A DNA stretch of 64,000 bases, taken from NCBI GenBank assembly GCA_014529385.2, contig CM043943.1, positions 100,002,355-100,066,354 of the forward strand, given 5' to 3'. Below, piece by piece: positions 19,703 through 30,270 of this stretch. The stretch's first letter is position 1. Each line of letters opens with the position of its first letter. The position numbers and the translations under genes were made by a program. The DNA comes from Adiantum capillus-veneris. Its lineage: Eukaryota > Streptophyta > Polypodiopsida > Polypodiales > Pteridaceae. Under the pieces are notes generated by a model. It made no database searches. It was not told the DNA's origin and worked only from the letters and a program-made list of their open reading frames with translations.

Positions 19703-22700
19703 ATGCATGAATATGGCTCTAGAGTACCGTTGGTGACAAGTAAAACCACGGGGAGCAATATTGCTTCTACCTCACAAGAAACCGTTAACAAGTCGACTCT
19801 AGAAGGATGGTTCATTAATGATCATTGGACATACGACCTCCACACTGAGGTGTTGACGGATCTACACTCTGGCCACGCCTACCATGTAGGATGGATAGAG
19901 ATTGTACAATCCACCTCTAGTGCCACGAGCATCGAAGATCAACAGAAAATGATCTGTAATGTTATCCATGGCATTATTCAATCAGAAAGGCAAAACCGAG
20001 GGGTAAATATACTCTCAACTGGCCCCATGAGATTTCTGGATACGAGCAAGGCTCAACAGCCTACTCTATCACAAATGGAGACTCCTCTAATGAGCCCCAT
20101 GGACCCATCTTACGTCATTTCACCTGGGGTCTCTATGCAATCTGAGCCTCCGAGCGAAAACTGTAGCTTCCCTAACTTGGCTCAACCCTCTATCAAGGAA
20201 AACATAGTGCTCACTCCAGGGATAAGCCTAACAGAGAATGTACCGATGACATCTACGGTTAGCGCAGTGCCACTACCTAGTGTTGTAGTACCTAATATGG
20301 GGCCTCGACCGTATGTGCCTCTAGCCCCTTATGCACACATGGCCCCCACACCTCCAATTGTACCACTTGCTTATGCTCCTCGAGTGCCGCTCCCTAGCCC
20401 TTATCGGAGTGGACCTATGCCCGGTTATGGTCCATATCCTGCATCATCCACACATATGCCAAGACCGGTACCCGTTCCTCTCCCACATATGATTCCAAGA
20501 GTACCTCCACCGGCCCTACCTCCTCACATAGGTGACTTGGTAGTGTTTTCTCAAACCATAGGTCGATCTATCGCGGAAAATATGCGTCACGCATCTGATA
20601 GAGAGCCTAGAAGTAAGGCAGTACAAATTGCCAAACTCACGCAAAAATTCAATGGGGACGAAGATGCTAGAAAACACATTGAAGTGTTTGAACAAGTATG
20701 TGATTCCTTAGGGGAACGCAACGAACTACATAAGTGCAATGCCTTAATCTTGACATTAAGTGGGAAGGCTGGAGATTGGTATAGAACCCTAAGGGTGGAC
20801 GAGAAAACAATCTACCCTACCCTTCGAAGGTTGTTTCTAAAGGAGTACATACGAGAAGGTGTGCTTTGGGGTGTAGCATCTCAGCTACAGAAGGCCGAAC
20901 GTAAGGAAGGAGAGTCAGTAAGGGACTTCATTAGTCGTCTAAAGCACTTAAACTCTCGCTGCCCTGTAAATGAGCGCTTCAACAATAACCAACTGCTTGA
21001 TCGATTCATTCGACGGTTGAGGAATGAAGGAATCTATAATGGACTAGTGATTAGAGGTATCACAACCTGGGAAGATGCCACTGCCAATGCAATCCAATTA
21101 GAGGACAACTTGATGATAGCAAGCATGAGGGTGTCTACTGACACGAGATCCACTAGCTCACAAGCCATTGAGTATGAACCCATGACTGCAAAGCCCATTG
21201 CCAATGAGCCAAAGGTATTTGAGACATTCTTGACAAACCTCACCAAGGCAATCCAAGAGTCTCTTAAGGATAATCGACCCCCTCAAAATAGTCACATGTA
21301 TCCAAGAAGGGAGCAACAATGGTGTTCCATTTGCTTAGGTCCACATAGCACTAGTGAGTGCCCTACGTTTAGAGTAAAATTTAATGGAACTTGCAACGCA
21401 TGTGGTAGGTATGGTCACCAAGCTAAGGATTGTTTAATGATCAAACGTATGATGGCAAATAGACCACCTGTAGCCTGGACGAATGCGCCTCGAGCTCCTG
21501 TATTGATGCCTACTCCACCTGTTGAGCAACTACCGCAACACATGGTCCCTAGATCTCAAAATGTTGTACAAGCTACACCGCTACCACCTCCTGTGCTAGG
21601 ACCGCAGCCCCCGCATCCAAGAGTCGCCCCTATGAACCAAGTAGGTTGCGAGCCATCTAATGCTTATGCAGATGGTTGTGAGGAGGAAATAGACACTAGT
21701 ATTGCCTACGGACTTGATACATTGGAAGAGTGTCCTATATACTACATGGAAGATTGTTGGGGACAAGTCAAGCCGGTTTATCAAGCTGCTGCTCTCGCAT
21801 CCAGAGGTCAAAATATCAACACCCAGGCTAGGAGGCCACCTCTTCAATGCTACGAGTGTGGTGGACCACATCGATTAGCGGAGTGCCCTATTAGGCTGCA
21901 AAATAATGCTGCACAGATGCAAATAAATCAAGGGAGCACGTCTGCAATGCCAATACTCACATGTAATCGTTGTGGCATAGATCACTTGATTGCCCAATGC
22001 CCCTATAACCCAAATGCGCCTAAAATCACACCCCTAAATTTGGTCGAAATTGCTAGTGTGACATCGCCAATACCACCCGTCGCACCCGCTTATGCGATTA
22101 CACGGTCCATGCTTCAAGGGCCAGGACATATCCTCGAAGAGAGAGATACCACGTCAATTATCCAAGCAAAGAAAAAGAAGACACGAAGGAAGAAGTCGCA
22201 GAATACAGAAAATTCAAAGCCAAGTTCCAAAACAAACATAGGAACAGGAGATGACCCCGTGTATATGAATGACCTCGAGGATGATTCAGATTCAATCGAG
22301 ACAATGGAGACTAGAACCAATACCACAAAGGGAAAGACCGACAAAGAAAACCGTAACATGGAACCAAATGAAAACCGAATAAGAGAAAACCATAAAGAGC
22401 CTCTGAAAACACCACAAGTGTTTCCAAATCCAATCCAAGACCCCCAAGATAAACCGCAGGGGCAAAAAGGGAAGAATCGTAAAAAGAAGATCGGGACGTA
22501 CCCAAACCCAGTAGACGAGATTGAGCAAGTGAAACATCTAAGAGGTTTAGTGGAGGAGACTCAAAGGAAACTAGAACTAGAACCCATGCATGTCAAAATT
22601 CATGACACAGTGTTTCCCACGCAAGTTCATCCACCCCACATGAACCATAGACCGTTAGCCATATCTAGTATCATCCAAGAAGGGAGTGAGGACGGGACAT

Positions 22701-23101
22701 CAGAAAGTGAGCATACACCCTTCTTGTTGGGAAGGATGTTTAACGAAGGAATACCTGATCCCATTGAGGAATATGAGATTCCATCCTCACCAGTTCCTAT
22801 TCAAGGACCTACACCCTGCAAAACGCCAATGAATGTTGCCAAACTAGTGGACTTCATGTCTTCTGAGGTCCGAACCACGATCATAGCAAAGCTGTATGGA
22901 GATCCTGAGTTATTCCTTGCACTTCGAGCATTCCTTAACGGAGAGCTACGAACGGGATTACCGCATTTTGCGCAACCAAATAGGCCTGACTCGATTATGA
23001 TTGATGAGGAAAATCATGTGCAATCACTTGACTTAGATGGACACGAGTCTGTGATTGAGGTACCCATTAACGAATTAGGGCAGTATTTTGAAGGCGACTA
23101 G
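19703..23101 (+). CDS. Large Gypsy-type Gag with four zinc knuckles
   Basis: 1132 codons, uninterrupted. Residues 195-290 are Pro-rich. Residues about 305-475 form a retrotransposon gag domain, with LTLSGKAGDWYRTL as the diagnostic core and ERKEGESVRDFISRLKHLN following. Four CCHC knuckles lie at about residues 541 (C-x2-C-x3-H-x4-C), 564 (C-x2-C-x4-H-x4-C), 716 (x3 spacing) and 754 (x3 spacing). A Lys-rich basic tract with KKKKTRRKKS lies around 825-935. The C-terminal 200 residues are acidic and of unknown role. Expected function is capsid assembly and RNA packaging. It ends in TAG, but the same frame continues straight into protease. The upstream ATG lies in a repeat unit, so the native start may differ. 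Larger than usual for plant Gypsy gag. Confidence 0.8.
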   Translation: MHEYGSRVPLVTSKTTGSNIASTSQETVNKSTLEGWFINDHWTYDLHTEVLTDLHSGHAYHVGWIEIVQSTSSATSIEDQQKMICNVIHGIIQSERQNRGVNILSTGPMRFLDTSKAQQPTLSQMETPLMSPMDPSYVISPGVSMQSEPPSENCSFPNLAQPSIKENIVLTPGISLTENVPMTSTVSAVPLPSVVVPNMGPRPYVPLAPYAHMAPTPPIVPLAYAPRVPLPSPYRSGPMPGYGPYPASSTHMPRPVPVPLPHMIPRVPPPALPPHIGDLVVFSQTIGRSIAENMRHASDREPRSKAVQIAKLTQKFNGDEDARKHIEVFEQVCDSLGERNELHKCNALILTLSGKAGDWYRTLRVDEKTIYPTLRRLFLKEYIREGVLWGVASQLQKAERKEGESVRDFISRLKHLNSRCPVNERFNNNQLLDRFIRRLRNEGIYNGLVIRGITTWEDATANAIQLEDNLMIASMRVSTDTRSTSSQAIEYEPMTAKPIANEPKVFETFLTNLTKAIQESLKDNRPPQNSHMYPRREQQWCSICLGPHSTSECPTFRVKFNGTCNACGRYGHQAKDCLMIKRMMANRPPVAWTNAPRAPVLMPTPPVEQLPQHMVPRSQNVVQATPLPPPVLGPQPPHPRVAPMNQVGCEPSNAYADGCEEEIDTSIAYGLDTLEECPIYYMEDCWGQVKPVYQAAALASRGQNINTQARRPPLQCYECGGPHRLAECPIRLQNNAAQMQINQGSTSAMPILTCNRCGIDHLIAQCPYNPNAPKITPLNLVEIASVTSPIPPVAPAYAITRSMLQGPGHILEERDTTSIIQAKKKKTRRKKSQNTENSKPSSKTNIGTGDDPVYMNDLEDDSDSIETMETRTNTTKGKTDKENRNMEPNENRIRENHKEPLKTPQVFPNPIQDPQDKPQGQKGKNRKKKIGTYPNPVDEIEQVKHLRGLVEETQRKLELEPMHVKIHDTVFPTQVHPPHMNHRPLAISSIIQEGSEDGTSESEHTPFLLGRMFNEGIPDPIEEYEIPSSPVPIQGPTPCKTPMNVAKLVDFMSSEVRTTIIAKLYGDPELFLALRAFLNGELRTGLPHFAQPNRPDSIMIDEENHVQSLDLDGHESVIEVPINELGQYFEGD

Positions 23102-23860
23102 TCTAATGCGACCCTACCCATCACTACCAAGGGATTAACTATAAAGGGAATTCTTGATGGTGGTGCGGGAGTTAGCATCGTTACAAAAGATTGTTGGGAA
23201 TCCATGGGAAAACCCCGCCTCAGTGTTACTAACATTGTGGTAAAGATGGCAAATGGTACCATAGCCAAACCTATGGGGATGCTCAAGGATCTTAAGATCA
23301 AAGTTCTAGGACACAAGGTACGACATACGTTCATTTTAATGGATTTCTCTAAACACCTTATGTCATATGAAATGATTTTAGGACGACCATTCATGAGGGA
23401 AGCACAAATGGTTCACGATTGGTCTAAAAATTATGTCTATTTGCAATTCCAAGACTCTGTCCTTAGAGTGGATTTGGTGACTGGTAAGGTACACCCCTTA
23501 GGGAGTAAAACCATTATTGATCATCGCTCTGACACCACAGTTCACTCGGCCCCACTACAATATTGTTACACTTGTAAGAAGGATACAGACATTGGCCAAG
23601 ATTCTCCTTACATGGATGTGTTACCGGGTATGACGGAATCAGACAATGTGGATTGGGTCCACCTAGCATCAACCATAGACACTTGGGGAAATAGGGGGAC
23701 AACCTGGGTAACACCTGAGGGGGATGAAATTCCTGTACCCTTAAATATGCTACAAGCAATGCATATCGCTTCTGACAAGACTCATCCTAATGTAAGGAAG
23801 AAAACATACAAGTGGGTCCCTAAAGCTTCTTTAGTGACCATATCTAGTGCTAAAAAATAG
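23102..23860 (+). CDS. Retroviral-type aspartic protease domain, in frame after gag TAG
   Basis: Continues the gag reading frame after one TAG (23099-23101) with no other stop for 252 codons. GILDGGAGVSIV (Asp at codon 1152 counted from 19703) is the D-S/T-G-A active-site motif with Gly in place of Ser/Thr. The partner hydrophobic-Gly motif is YEMILGRPFMR. The same fold, with an ordinary DSGA, appears in the Gypsy element at 60.7 kb. Expected role is to cleave the Gag polyprotein. The DGGA variant may impair activity. It could be made by amber read-through, or the TAG may be a mutation. No RT follows. Confidence 0.75.
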   Translation, partial: SNATLPITTKGLTIKGILDGGAGVSIVTKDCWESMGKPRLSVTNIVVKMANGTIAKPMGMLKDLKIKVLGHKVRHTFILMDFSKHLMSYEMILGRPFMREAQMVHDWSKNYVYLQFQDSVLRVDLVTGKVHPLGSKTIIDHRSDTTVHSAPLQYCYTCKKDTDIGQDSPYMDVLPGMTESDNVDWVHLASTIDTWGNRGTTWVTPEGDEIPVPLNMLQAMHIASDKTHPNVRKKTYKWVPKASLVTISSAKK

Positions 23861-24448
23861 AAGCCTTGTAAGAAACGTACCACTCGCTCCAAGAAAAGTA
23901 AGAAAATGTTGCGATGGATCCCTAAACGACTATTGGAAGCCCAAGGCTACTATCAAGGAAATGATCAAATCTGGGTGCCAAAACGTAGATTGTACTCTTA
24001 CCTATCACCTGACCCAAGTGAGCCCAATCCCGTGGCTCCAAAACGAATCAATGATCGTGGAAAGGAAAAAATCACAGAATTCTACACACCCGCTCCCGAG
24101 CTAGTTTGGGTACCAAAGAAAGAACGATTTGTTCCACCTAGCTCAGGAAGGGGGGAGTCCCATGAAGATTCTAGCTCCTCATGTAATACATCCATAGAGG
24201 TAAAAGCTTCTACACCGCCTCCATCTATAGTAGTGGACCTCAATGAAGCTACAAAAGAATCCACACCTCCCAGTGTTCAAGAATCACCTGATGAACCACT
24301 TCAAGTTCGATCCTGGGAGAGTACCTTACCACCCTTGCAACTTGACGAGGCACCTAGGGTAATAGAAAACTACTGGCAAAAATCCTCACCTATTACCAAC
24401 TGGAACAATTGGTTTCAAAGGGTGACAAGCTCATTTCAAATGGTATGA
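23861..24448 (+). CDS. Unidentified C-terminal ORF in the same frame
   Basis: Again in the gag frame, after a second TAG (23858-23860), open for 195 codons to TGA 24446-24448. It starts with a strongly basic run (KKRTTRSKKSKK). Three similar motifs contain WVPK or WIPK (MLRWIPKRLL, IWVPKRRLYS, LVWVPKKERF), and KWVPK occurs just before the second TAG. The end is Pro/Ser/Glu-rich. I recognise no RT, RNase H, integrase or env domain. The stop lies eight bases before a polypurine tract, so this is the last coding part of the element. Function unknown; the WVPK repeats suggest a short repeated binding motif. Confidence 0.6.
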   Translation, partial: KPCKKRTTRSKKSKKMLRWIPKRLLEAQGYYQGNDQIWVPKRRLYSYLSPDPSEPNPVAPKRINDRGKEKITEFYTPAPELVWVPKKERFVPPSSGRGESHEDSSSSCNTSIEVKASTPPPSIVVDLNEATKESTPPSVQESPDEPLQVRSWESTLPPLQLDEAPRVIENYWQKSSPITNWNNWFQRVTSSFQMV

Positions 24449-24455
24449 TCTACCC

Positions 24456-24469
24456 AAGAAAGGGGGGAG
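24456..24469 (+). other. Polypurine tract
   Basis: AAGAAAGGGGGGAG directly before TGTTTGCTGACAG. This is the expected plus-strand primer site before a 3' LTR, and it marks the end of the gag-pro element. Confidence 0.75.
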
Positions 24470-25960
24470 TGTTTGCTGACAGTCATCATTCATTTGTTTC
24501 CCTCTCAACCTTTTTCCCTGACCTCTCAATCACCAATCTTAGGGAATGTACATATAAAGCTTTATACTCACAAAAACAAAAAATAAAGAGCAAGAGCAAT
24601 TAGCAAACGAGTATGCACATTAAAAGTCAAAACATTGACTCAGACCTACACATGTCACATTTGGTACAGTGAAACAGAAACCTATGCCATAAAACACCTT
24701 TGATCCTCATCACTTGAGTGATGGAGGGTAAGGTAAGATTAGTACGATAGGAGTGTTTCTGTTTTAGAGTTGAGTGATTAGCAAAGTTCTCTTTTCCCAC
24801 TGATGTGCCTCCTGGAGGTATTGTTTGTGTTTCATAGTGTGTACAGGAGCGTGTTGCTATTGATAGGATTTGGACCTTCATGGAACCTTCAAATCAAGCG
24901 CGACCATCAACACAAACAGGTGTTTCTTGTCCATTAGCATTGCCCTTATCTTTTTGCATCTATGATTGTCTGCTTTGATTGTGATTGGTAGCATAATATT
25001 CAGCGCATTGGCTTAGTATCAAACATTTAATTCAATGTAATGTTTTGTCATAATCACTTGTCTAGGTTTAAAAATCAAGCAGTCCGACTAAGCTAGTTTG
25101 ACCAAGCTAGGTATTAGAAATCTTCTCTTAATACCATGGGGAATGCCTTCCTAATAAGCAATGGTTACTTAGGTTCTTAATCCGATTTAGGAAGCATTGT
25201 ATGAAATGTACTAGGGCTTTCTAGTGGGCTTAACCCTATCGACCTTTAGCTTAAGTATTATAAAGGGAGTTTACTAATGTGATGAGCCTGGGGAATGTAA
25301 CAGTGTTATATGACCCCCCAAAGTTACAAAATTAAAATGCTGAAAATGAACAAACAAAAAATCAAAGTGCCACAATGTAAAATTTTAAGTTGGAAGAGAA
25401 ATCTCGGCTTGATTTGGTACTTCACTCACATGTATCGCCTATGGTACTAGAGCCCTAGATGTTCCCAGCGTGGGCGCTTTTCCTTGAAAAGCAAAAAACC
25501 CAAGGCATACAAAATAAGCACCCACTTCATAATTGAATCAATGTGAAAAGACTTTGGGGGGTCAAAGAAAAAGTAATCAGTCAGGCGATGATTTCATGAG
25601 AAATTCCTTTTATGGTAGCTTAACTACAAGGTTTTCTAGATATAGCCTCTAGTCAGCCCTCGAACATGAATACTTGGCTCTCGCGATTAAACAACTTAAT
25701 TGACCACAGAAAGTTAAGAAGCTTACCCATGGTATTAATATTCGATCTCTAGTGCCTTTCGACCGTCAAATTAGCGACCCCAGACTTGTTTAATTTTTTA
25801 CCTTTACATCTGTTTATGCATTTGATTACATTGCAATTTAATGTTCATTGCTATCAAATTGTTTGAAATTCTTTGACCAATCAATTTTTCTACCTAAAAC
25901 TGCATATGCTTTTTAAGAGAATGCAATTACTGTGCCAATGTTGTTTGATTTTGCAGTGAC
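24470..25960 (+). mobile_element. Putative 3' LTR of the gag-pro element (end uncertain)
   Basis: Starts TGTTTGCTGACAGTC after the polypurine tract. A TATA-like ACATATAAAGC lies near 24550. The remainder is AT-rich with no gene. I could not fix the 3' end and did not find a matching 5' LTR before 18.0 kb, so the length is a guess bounded by the next element. Confidence 0.5.
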
Positions 25961-26050
25961 TAAAGAAGGCTAAGGACATTCATCTCAAATGCTCTTCCAC
26001 CTCGACGAACCAGCTTCAACTCAATAGCTTCCGAGGACGGAATCTACATC

Positions 26051-26356
26051 AGGAAGGGGGGCATGTTAACCCTCACGGCTCACGGACACCCATCACCTAC
26101 GATGGACGCGTATTATGTATTTGGTAGAGTCAGGTACCGGGCTTGTCGGACCAATAGGGAAAGGTAGAGTGATCGCCGATGAGAGGCGCACTTTAACTTG
26201 AACATTCAAGGGATTAGTTGGCTAAGCATGGGCGCCCAAGTGTGAATGGGGTGAGCTCCTATAAAAGCCAACTAAACCTAATTTTTACTCATTCTCTCAT
26301 TTGTGCAATAGAAGAGTGCTCTTGCTCCATCTCCATCTTCTTCTTCTTCACCTCCT

Positions 26357-26387
<31 letters not shown>

Positions 26388-26615
26388 GAGAGTGTGTGTG
26401 CGATCGAGCATTACGAAGGCACGACGGCGGCGAAGCGGTTGAGCGCGGCACGACTGCAGCTTCTTCTTCATCGCGGCGAGGAATCCACCACGAAGGCGAG
26501 CGTAGAGCGGTGATTGACACACCCTTTGTTTTCTTGAGCTTGCTAGTTTAGTCTTGTTGTGTGCTTGGAGCCGTTTGTGGCTCGCACACGGTGTATTGGC
26601 AAGTCCCTTGCTTCG
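26051..26615 (+). mobile_element. Polypurine tract and LTR fragment
   Basis: AGGAAGGGGGGCA (26051-26063) is followed by TGTTAACCCTCACGG, a standard polypurine-to-LTR junction preceded by an AGCTTCCGAGGACGGAATC phrase typical of the end of plant chromovirus internal regions. A TATA box CTATAAAAG lies at 26259-26267. A TG/AG microsatellite follows at about 26355-26400. The LTR is cut near 26615, where sequence switches to chromovirus RT. Its start differs from the LTR at 29718, so it belongs to a different element. Confidence 0.65.
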
Positions 26616-29238
26616 ACAGTGCGGCAAGGAGCGCACACCTGCTTATCGAGTCTCACAAGCTCAACAAGAGGAGATTATGAGGCAAGTACAGGAATTGGTA
26701 GACAAAGGGATGGTGAGGCCTAGTTCCTCTCCCCTTTGTTCTCCAGTCCTTTTAGTGCAAAAGAAAGATGGTACATACCATATGTGTGTGGACTATTGAG
26801 CACTAAACCATATCACTATCAAAAACAGATTTCCCGTGCCTCGGGTAGAAGATCTGTTTGATAAGCTACAAGGCTCTACCTACTTCAGTAGGATTGACCT
26901 TAAGAGTGGCTATCATCAAATAAGGATAGTGGATGAAGATATCCTAAAGACCACGTTTCGCACAACATTTGGTCTTTATGAATATCTAGTCATGCCTTTT
27001 GGCTTGACTAATGCACCAACTACTTTCAATCGTCTCATGGAGAAAATTTTTAGACCATATCGTAAATTCACTGGAGTGTTCTTTGATGATATCATCATCT
27101 ACTCCAAGTCTTTGGAGGAACATAAGCAACATCTCCAAGTGATTTTTCAAGCCTTGAGGGAGAACAAACTTTTTCTCAACCAAAAGAAAAGTGAATTCTT
27201 CCTTCAAGAGATTCAGTATCTAGGTCATATTATCTCTCACGATGGTATTCGTATGGATCCATCAAAGTTAGAGGTAATAAAATCATGGCCTAAACCAAGG
27301 AATCTACATGAGCTAAGAAGCTTTATTGGTATGTGTGCATACTATAGACGCTTCATAGAAAAATTATCTCAAGTAGCAGGACCATTACACGACTTAACAA
27401 AGAAGAACATTAAGTTTGTATGGACTGCTAAGGAGCAAAATGCTTTTGAAAAACTCAAAGAGAAGCTTACTTCCCAACCAGTCCTCATGCTTCCGGATCT
27501 CTCAAAGCCATTTGAGGTCCAATGTGATGCTTGTGGTGATTGCCTTGGAGCGGTTTTGCTTCAAAAAGGGCATACCATAGCATATGAGAGCCGAAGGCTC
27601 AATAGTGATGAACGAGTCTTGGGCATTTATGAGAAAGAGCTTTTAGCTGTTCTACATGCCCTAGACACATGGAAGCACTACCTATTGGGGACTCCATTTA
27701 TCCTACGAACCGACCACCAAAGTCTCAAGTATTTCATGACGCAAACCAAGATTTCCAACAAACAAATGAGGTGGGCAAATTTTCTTTTGCAATTTAATTT
27801 CCATATTGCTCACATAGCTGGTAAGCACAATCAAGTTGCCGATGCACTTTCACGACGATCAAAAGTTAATGCGGTGTCTATAGCTACTCACAATGGTCTA
27901 TCCTCTATGATAGATGAGTATTCTACTGACCCTGACTTTAGAGACATAATGTCAGCCCTTGCTTTGGGGAAGAAAGAGGAACCATTCACCTTGCAGGATG
28001 GTTATCTTCTCCACGGCAGTAGGCTATGTGTTACCCATTCCCTTCGTGAGAAGGTTATGTATGAATCCCATGCTCCTCCATATGCAGGGCATAGAGGTAT
28101 TCAACCTACTCTCCGAGGAGTAGAGACATATTTCTATTGGCCTACCATGAAAGTGGAAATACAAGAGTATGTTTCAAAATGTGTAGTATGCCAAAAGACC
28201 AAGTATGATAGAGGGAAGCAACCTGGATTACTCCAGCCATTGCCTATTCCAAATTCACCATGGGAGAGTATATCCATGGATTTCATCTTTGGATTGCCCA
28301 AGTCTATCCATGGGAATACAGGAATATGGACAATAGTCGACAGGTTTAGCAAGCAAGCACATTTTATTCCTGTCAAAAAGACTATTAAGGCACATCAAAT
28401 GGAAACTCTCTTCATATCTCAGATTTTCAAGCACCATGGATTACCCACATCCATCGTGTCAGATAGAGATCCTAGAATGATCAGTAATTTCTGGAAAGGT
28501 CTCTTTGAAAATCTAGGAACAAGATTGAATTTCTCTTCGGCCTATCACCCACAAACGGATGGCCAAAGTGAGATAGCCAATCTTACGATACTCGATCTAC
28601 TCAAAACTTATGTTACCGAAGTAGATCAACGCTCACAATGGGAAAAGTATTTACCGCTAGTAGAGTATGCCTACAATAATACTGTACATACTTCTACGGG
28701 GAAAGCACCTTTCTAGATCATAGAGGGAAAACCTAAAAGTCCCTTGCTACTGAAAGTACATGGGAAGATCTTCGCCGCCGATGAGTATAGCCGTGACCTA
28801 CAAGAATATTTTCAAAAGATTAGGGAGGCTATAGCCATCTCTCAACAAAGGCAAAAATTTGTTGCTGATAAGCACAGAAGAGTCTTAATGTTCAAAGAAA
28901 ATGATTGGGTCTTACTCAAGTTTCCTAAGGCTCAATTAAGGAAAACGACGAGCAAAAATCCTACGGGCCATCAAAAGTATTATGCTAAACTAGCAAAAAG
29001 ATACTATGGTCCTTTTCAAATCTTGAAGCCTATCAATGAGATGGCTTATCAACTCAAGTTGCCCAACCATTGGCTTATACACAATGCCTTTCATGTAAGC
29101 CTACTTAAACCCTACAAAGGAGAGCCACCAATTGAACCAATTATTGAAGACCCTCCCGAAGTCGAAGACCAAGAAGAGGTGCTACAACCCGAAGCTTCCT
29201 TCGGCATGAAGACAAGGTACTACGACATGGTAAGATAA
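26616..29238 (+). pseudogene. Chromovirus Gypsy pol: RT, RNase H, integrase
   Basis: One frame from about 26616 to 29238 broken by only two stops: TGA 26797-26799 (within the RT motif CVDY-ALN) and TAG 28714-28716 (just after GKAPF). RT carries YFSRIDLKSGYHQIRI, VMPFGLTNAP and FFDDIIIYSKS with the DD pair intact. RNase H has CDACGDCLGAVL, EKELLAVL and RTDHQSLKYF. The integrase zinc site ends CVVCQKTK, and its catalytic D, D and E are in MDFIFGLP, SDRDPRM and DGQSE. It would copy element RNA to DNA and insert it. The 5' end is truncated: RT starts directly after an unrelated LTR fragment, so gag and protease are missing. Confidence 0.9.
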
Positions 29239-29357
29239 TCCGACGGTATCTTATTAAGTTCAAAAATTATCCTTTTGAAGATGCTAAATGGATGCAAGGA
29301 GTACAACTTAAGGATAGTATGAACCTTGTCAATGCTTACAATGCTACATTAGAGTAA
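29196..29357 (+). pseudogene. Chromodomain-like integrase C-terminus, frameshifted
   Basis: In a frame shifted from the upstream pol, about 53 codons read [19 protein letters not shown] then NYPFEDAKWM and end in TAA 29355-29357. This is the plant chromovirus integrase chromodomain pattern (aromatic/Leu-Ile-K-x-K-x-Y/P-x-x-D/E-x-x-W). Chromodomains of this group guide integration to particular chromatin. A single frameshift near 29.2 kb separates it from the integrase body. Confidence 0.75.
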
Positions 29358-29717
29358 GCAAATGTACAAATTTCTTTTAAATGACTCATGTTTTTGTCTT
29401 ATATGACTGGTCCTCTTTTTAATTGTGCACAAATTTAACTAGTATGCATGCTTAGAATCATGTTTGTGATGACGACGTCTCTCAAACACCAAGTAGAATT
29501 TGTCACTCTACTTTGGGAGAATGAAATGGACTAAAGAGCACACATGCTTGCGGCAGCTATGTCTCCCAAGCACCAAATGGATTAGTCATCCATCTTGGAA
29601 AGATGTCGTAGGGTAAAAAAGGGATCCTCTACCCGCTAAGTACGATTGACTAATGACTAAGCCTTTATCTTTTCTACCTCATAGTCGAGGACGACTGTGA
29701 TTTCAAGAGAGAGGTAA
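29358..29717 (+). other. 3' untranslated part and polypurine tract of the chromovirus
   Basis: No frame of note. A small imperfect repeat occurs, CTCCCAAGCACCAAATGG versus CTCTCAAACACCAAGTAGA. It ends CATAGTCGAGGACGAC then CAAGAGAGAGG (about 29704-29714), the phrase that precedes plant chromovirus 3' LTRs. Confidence 0.6.
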
Positions 29718-29989
29718 TGTCATAAAATCTAATATCTAACCAACCCAAATGATTTTCTCATATTAAATTGATCACTTAATATGGGAGAATAAACGGGAAC
29801 AAGTGTTAAGACATAGATATGTGCTTATAGATCTATCTCAACACGGGGCCAATAGTAAAGGGGCCCAAATGGGAGATGGTCTATCAAGAGCAAGGCTAAC
29901 CAATGGAGCATAAGACCTTAGGGTTAGCTTCATTCAAGACCTCCAATAATGTGTGAAAAAGTCCTTTGACCTTAGGTAAGCTAGGGCTG

Positions 29990-30200
29990 AGCTTGAGGTG
30001 GGAACCCGGCCCAAGCTCGAGGTGCTTGACCTGCTTGAGGTGCTTGTCGTGCTTGAGGTGCTTGACTTACTCCATGCTTGAGGTGCTTGACTTTCCGCTT
30101 GATTAAGGTGCTTGAGGTGCCTTGACATGCTTGCCTGAGATGCTTGTGGGAATACCCCCTAGTCCAAGTGCTTTGTCATGCTTGATGACTAAGGTGCTTG
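29990..30200. repeat. GCTTGAGGTGCTTGA minisatellite
   Basis: Short direct repeats of about 16-25 bp containing GCTTGAGGTGCTTGA (with CTCGAGGTGCTTGAC and TTAAGGTGCTTGAGG variants) recur about eight times. Repeat-driven expansion inside an LTR. Confidence 0.85.
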
Positions 30201-30249
30201 AGCTCCTAAAGTCAAAAAGATCCCTACAAGGAGGGGGGCGAGCCTACAA

Positions 30250-30270
30250 GGGGGGGGGGGGATGAGAGAG

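Noticed and set aside
22114-22537. Hydrophobic minus-strand ORFs opposite gag
   Set aside because: Antisense of the Lys/Glu-rich gag region; no promoter or domain, and the sense strand is clearly coding.
24470-26050. Host gene in the LTR region
   Set aside because: Only short frames, no domain; position after a polypurine tract explains it as LTR.
26278-26636. Arg/Ser-rich minus-strand ORFs
   Set aside because: Lie in an LTR fragment with an AG/TG tract; low complexity.
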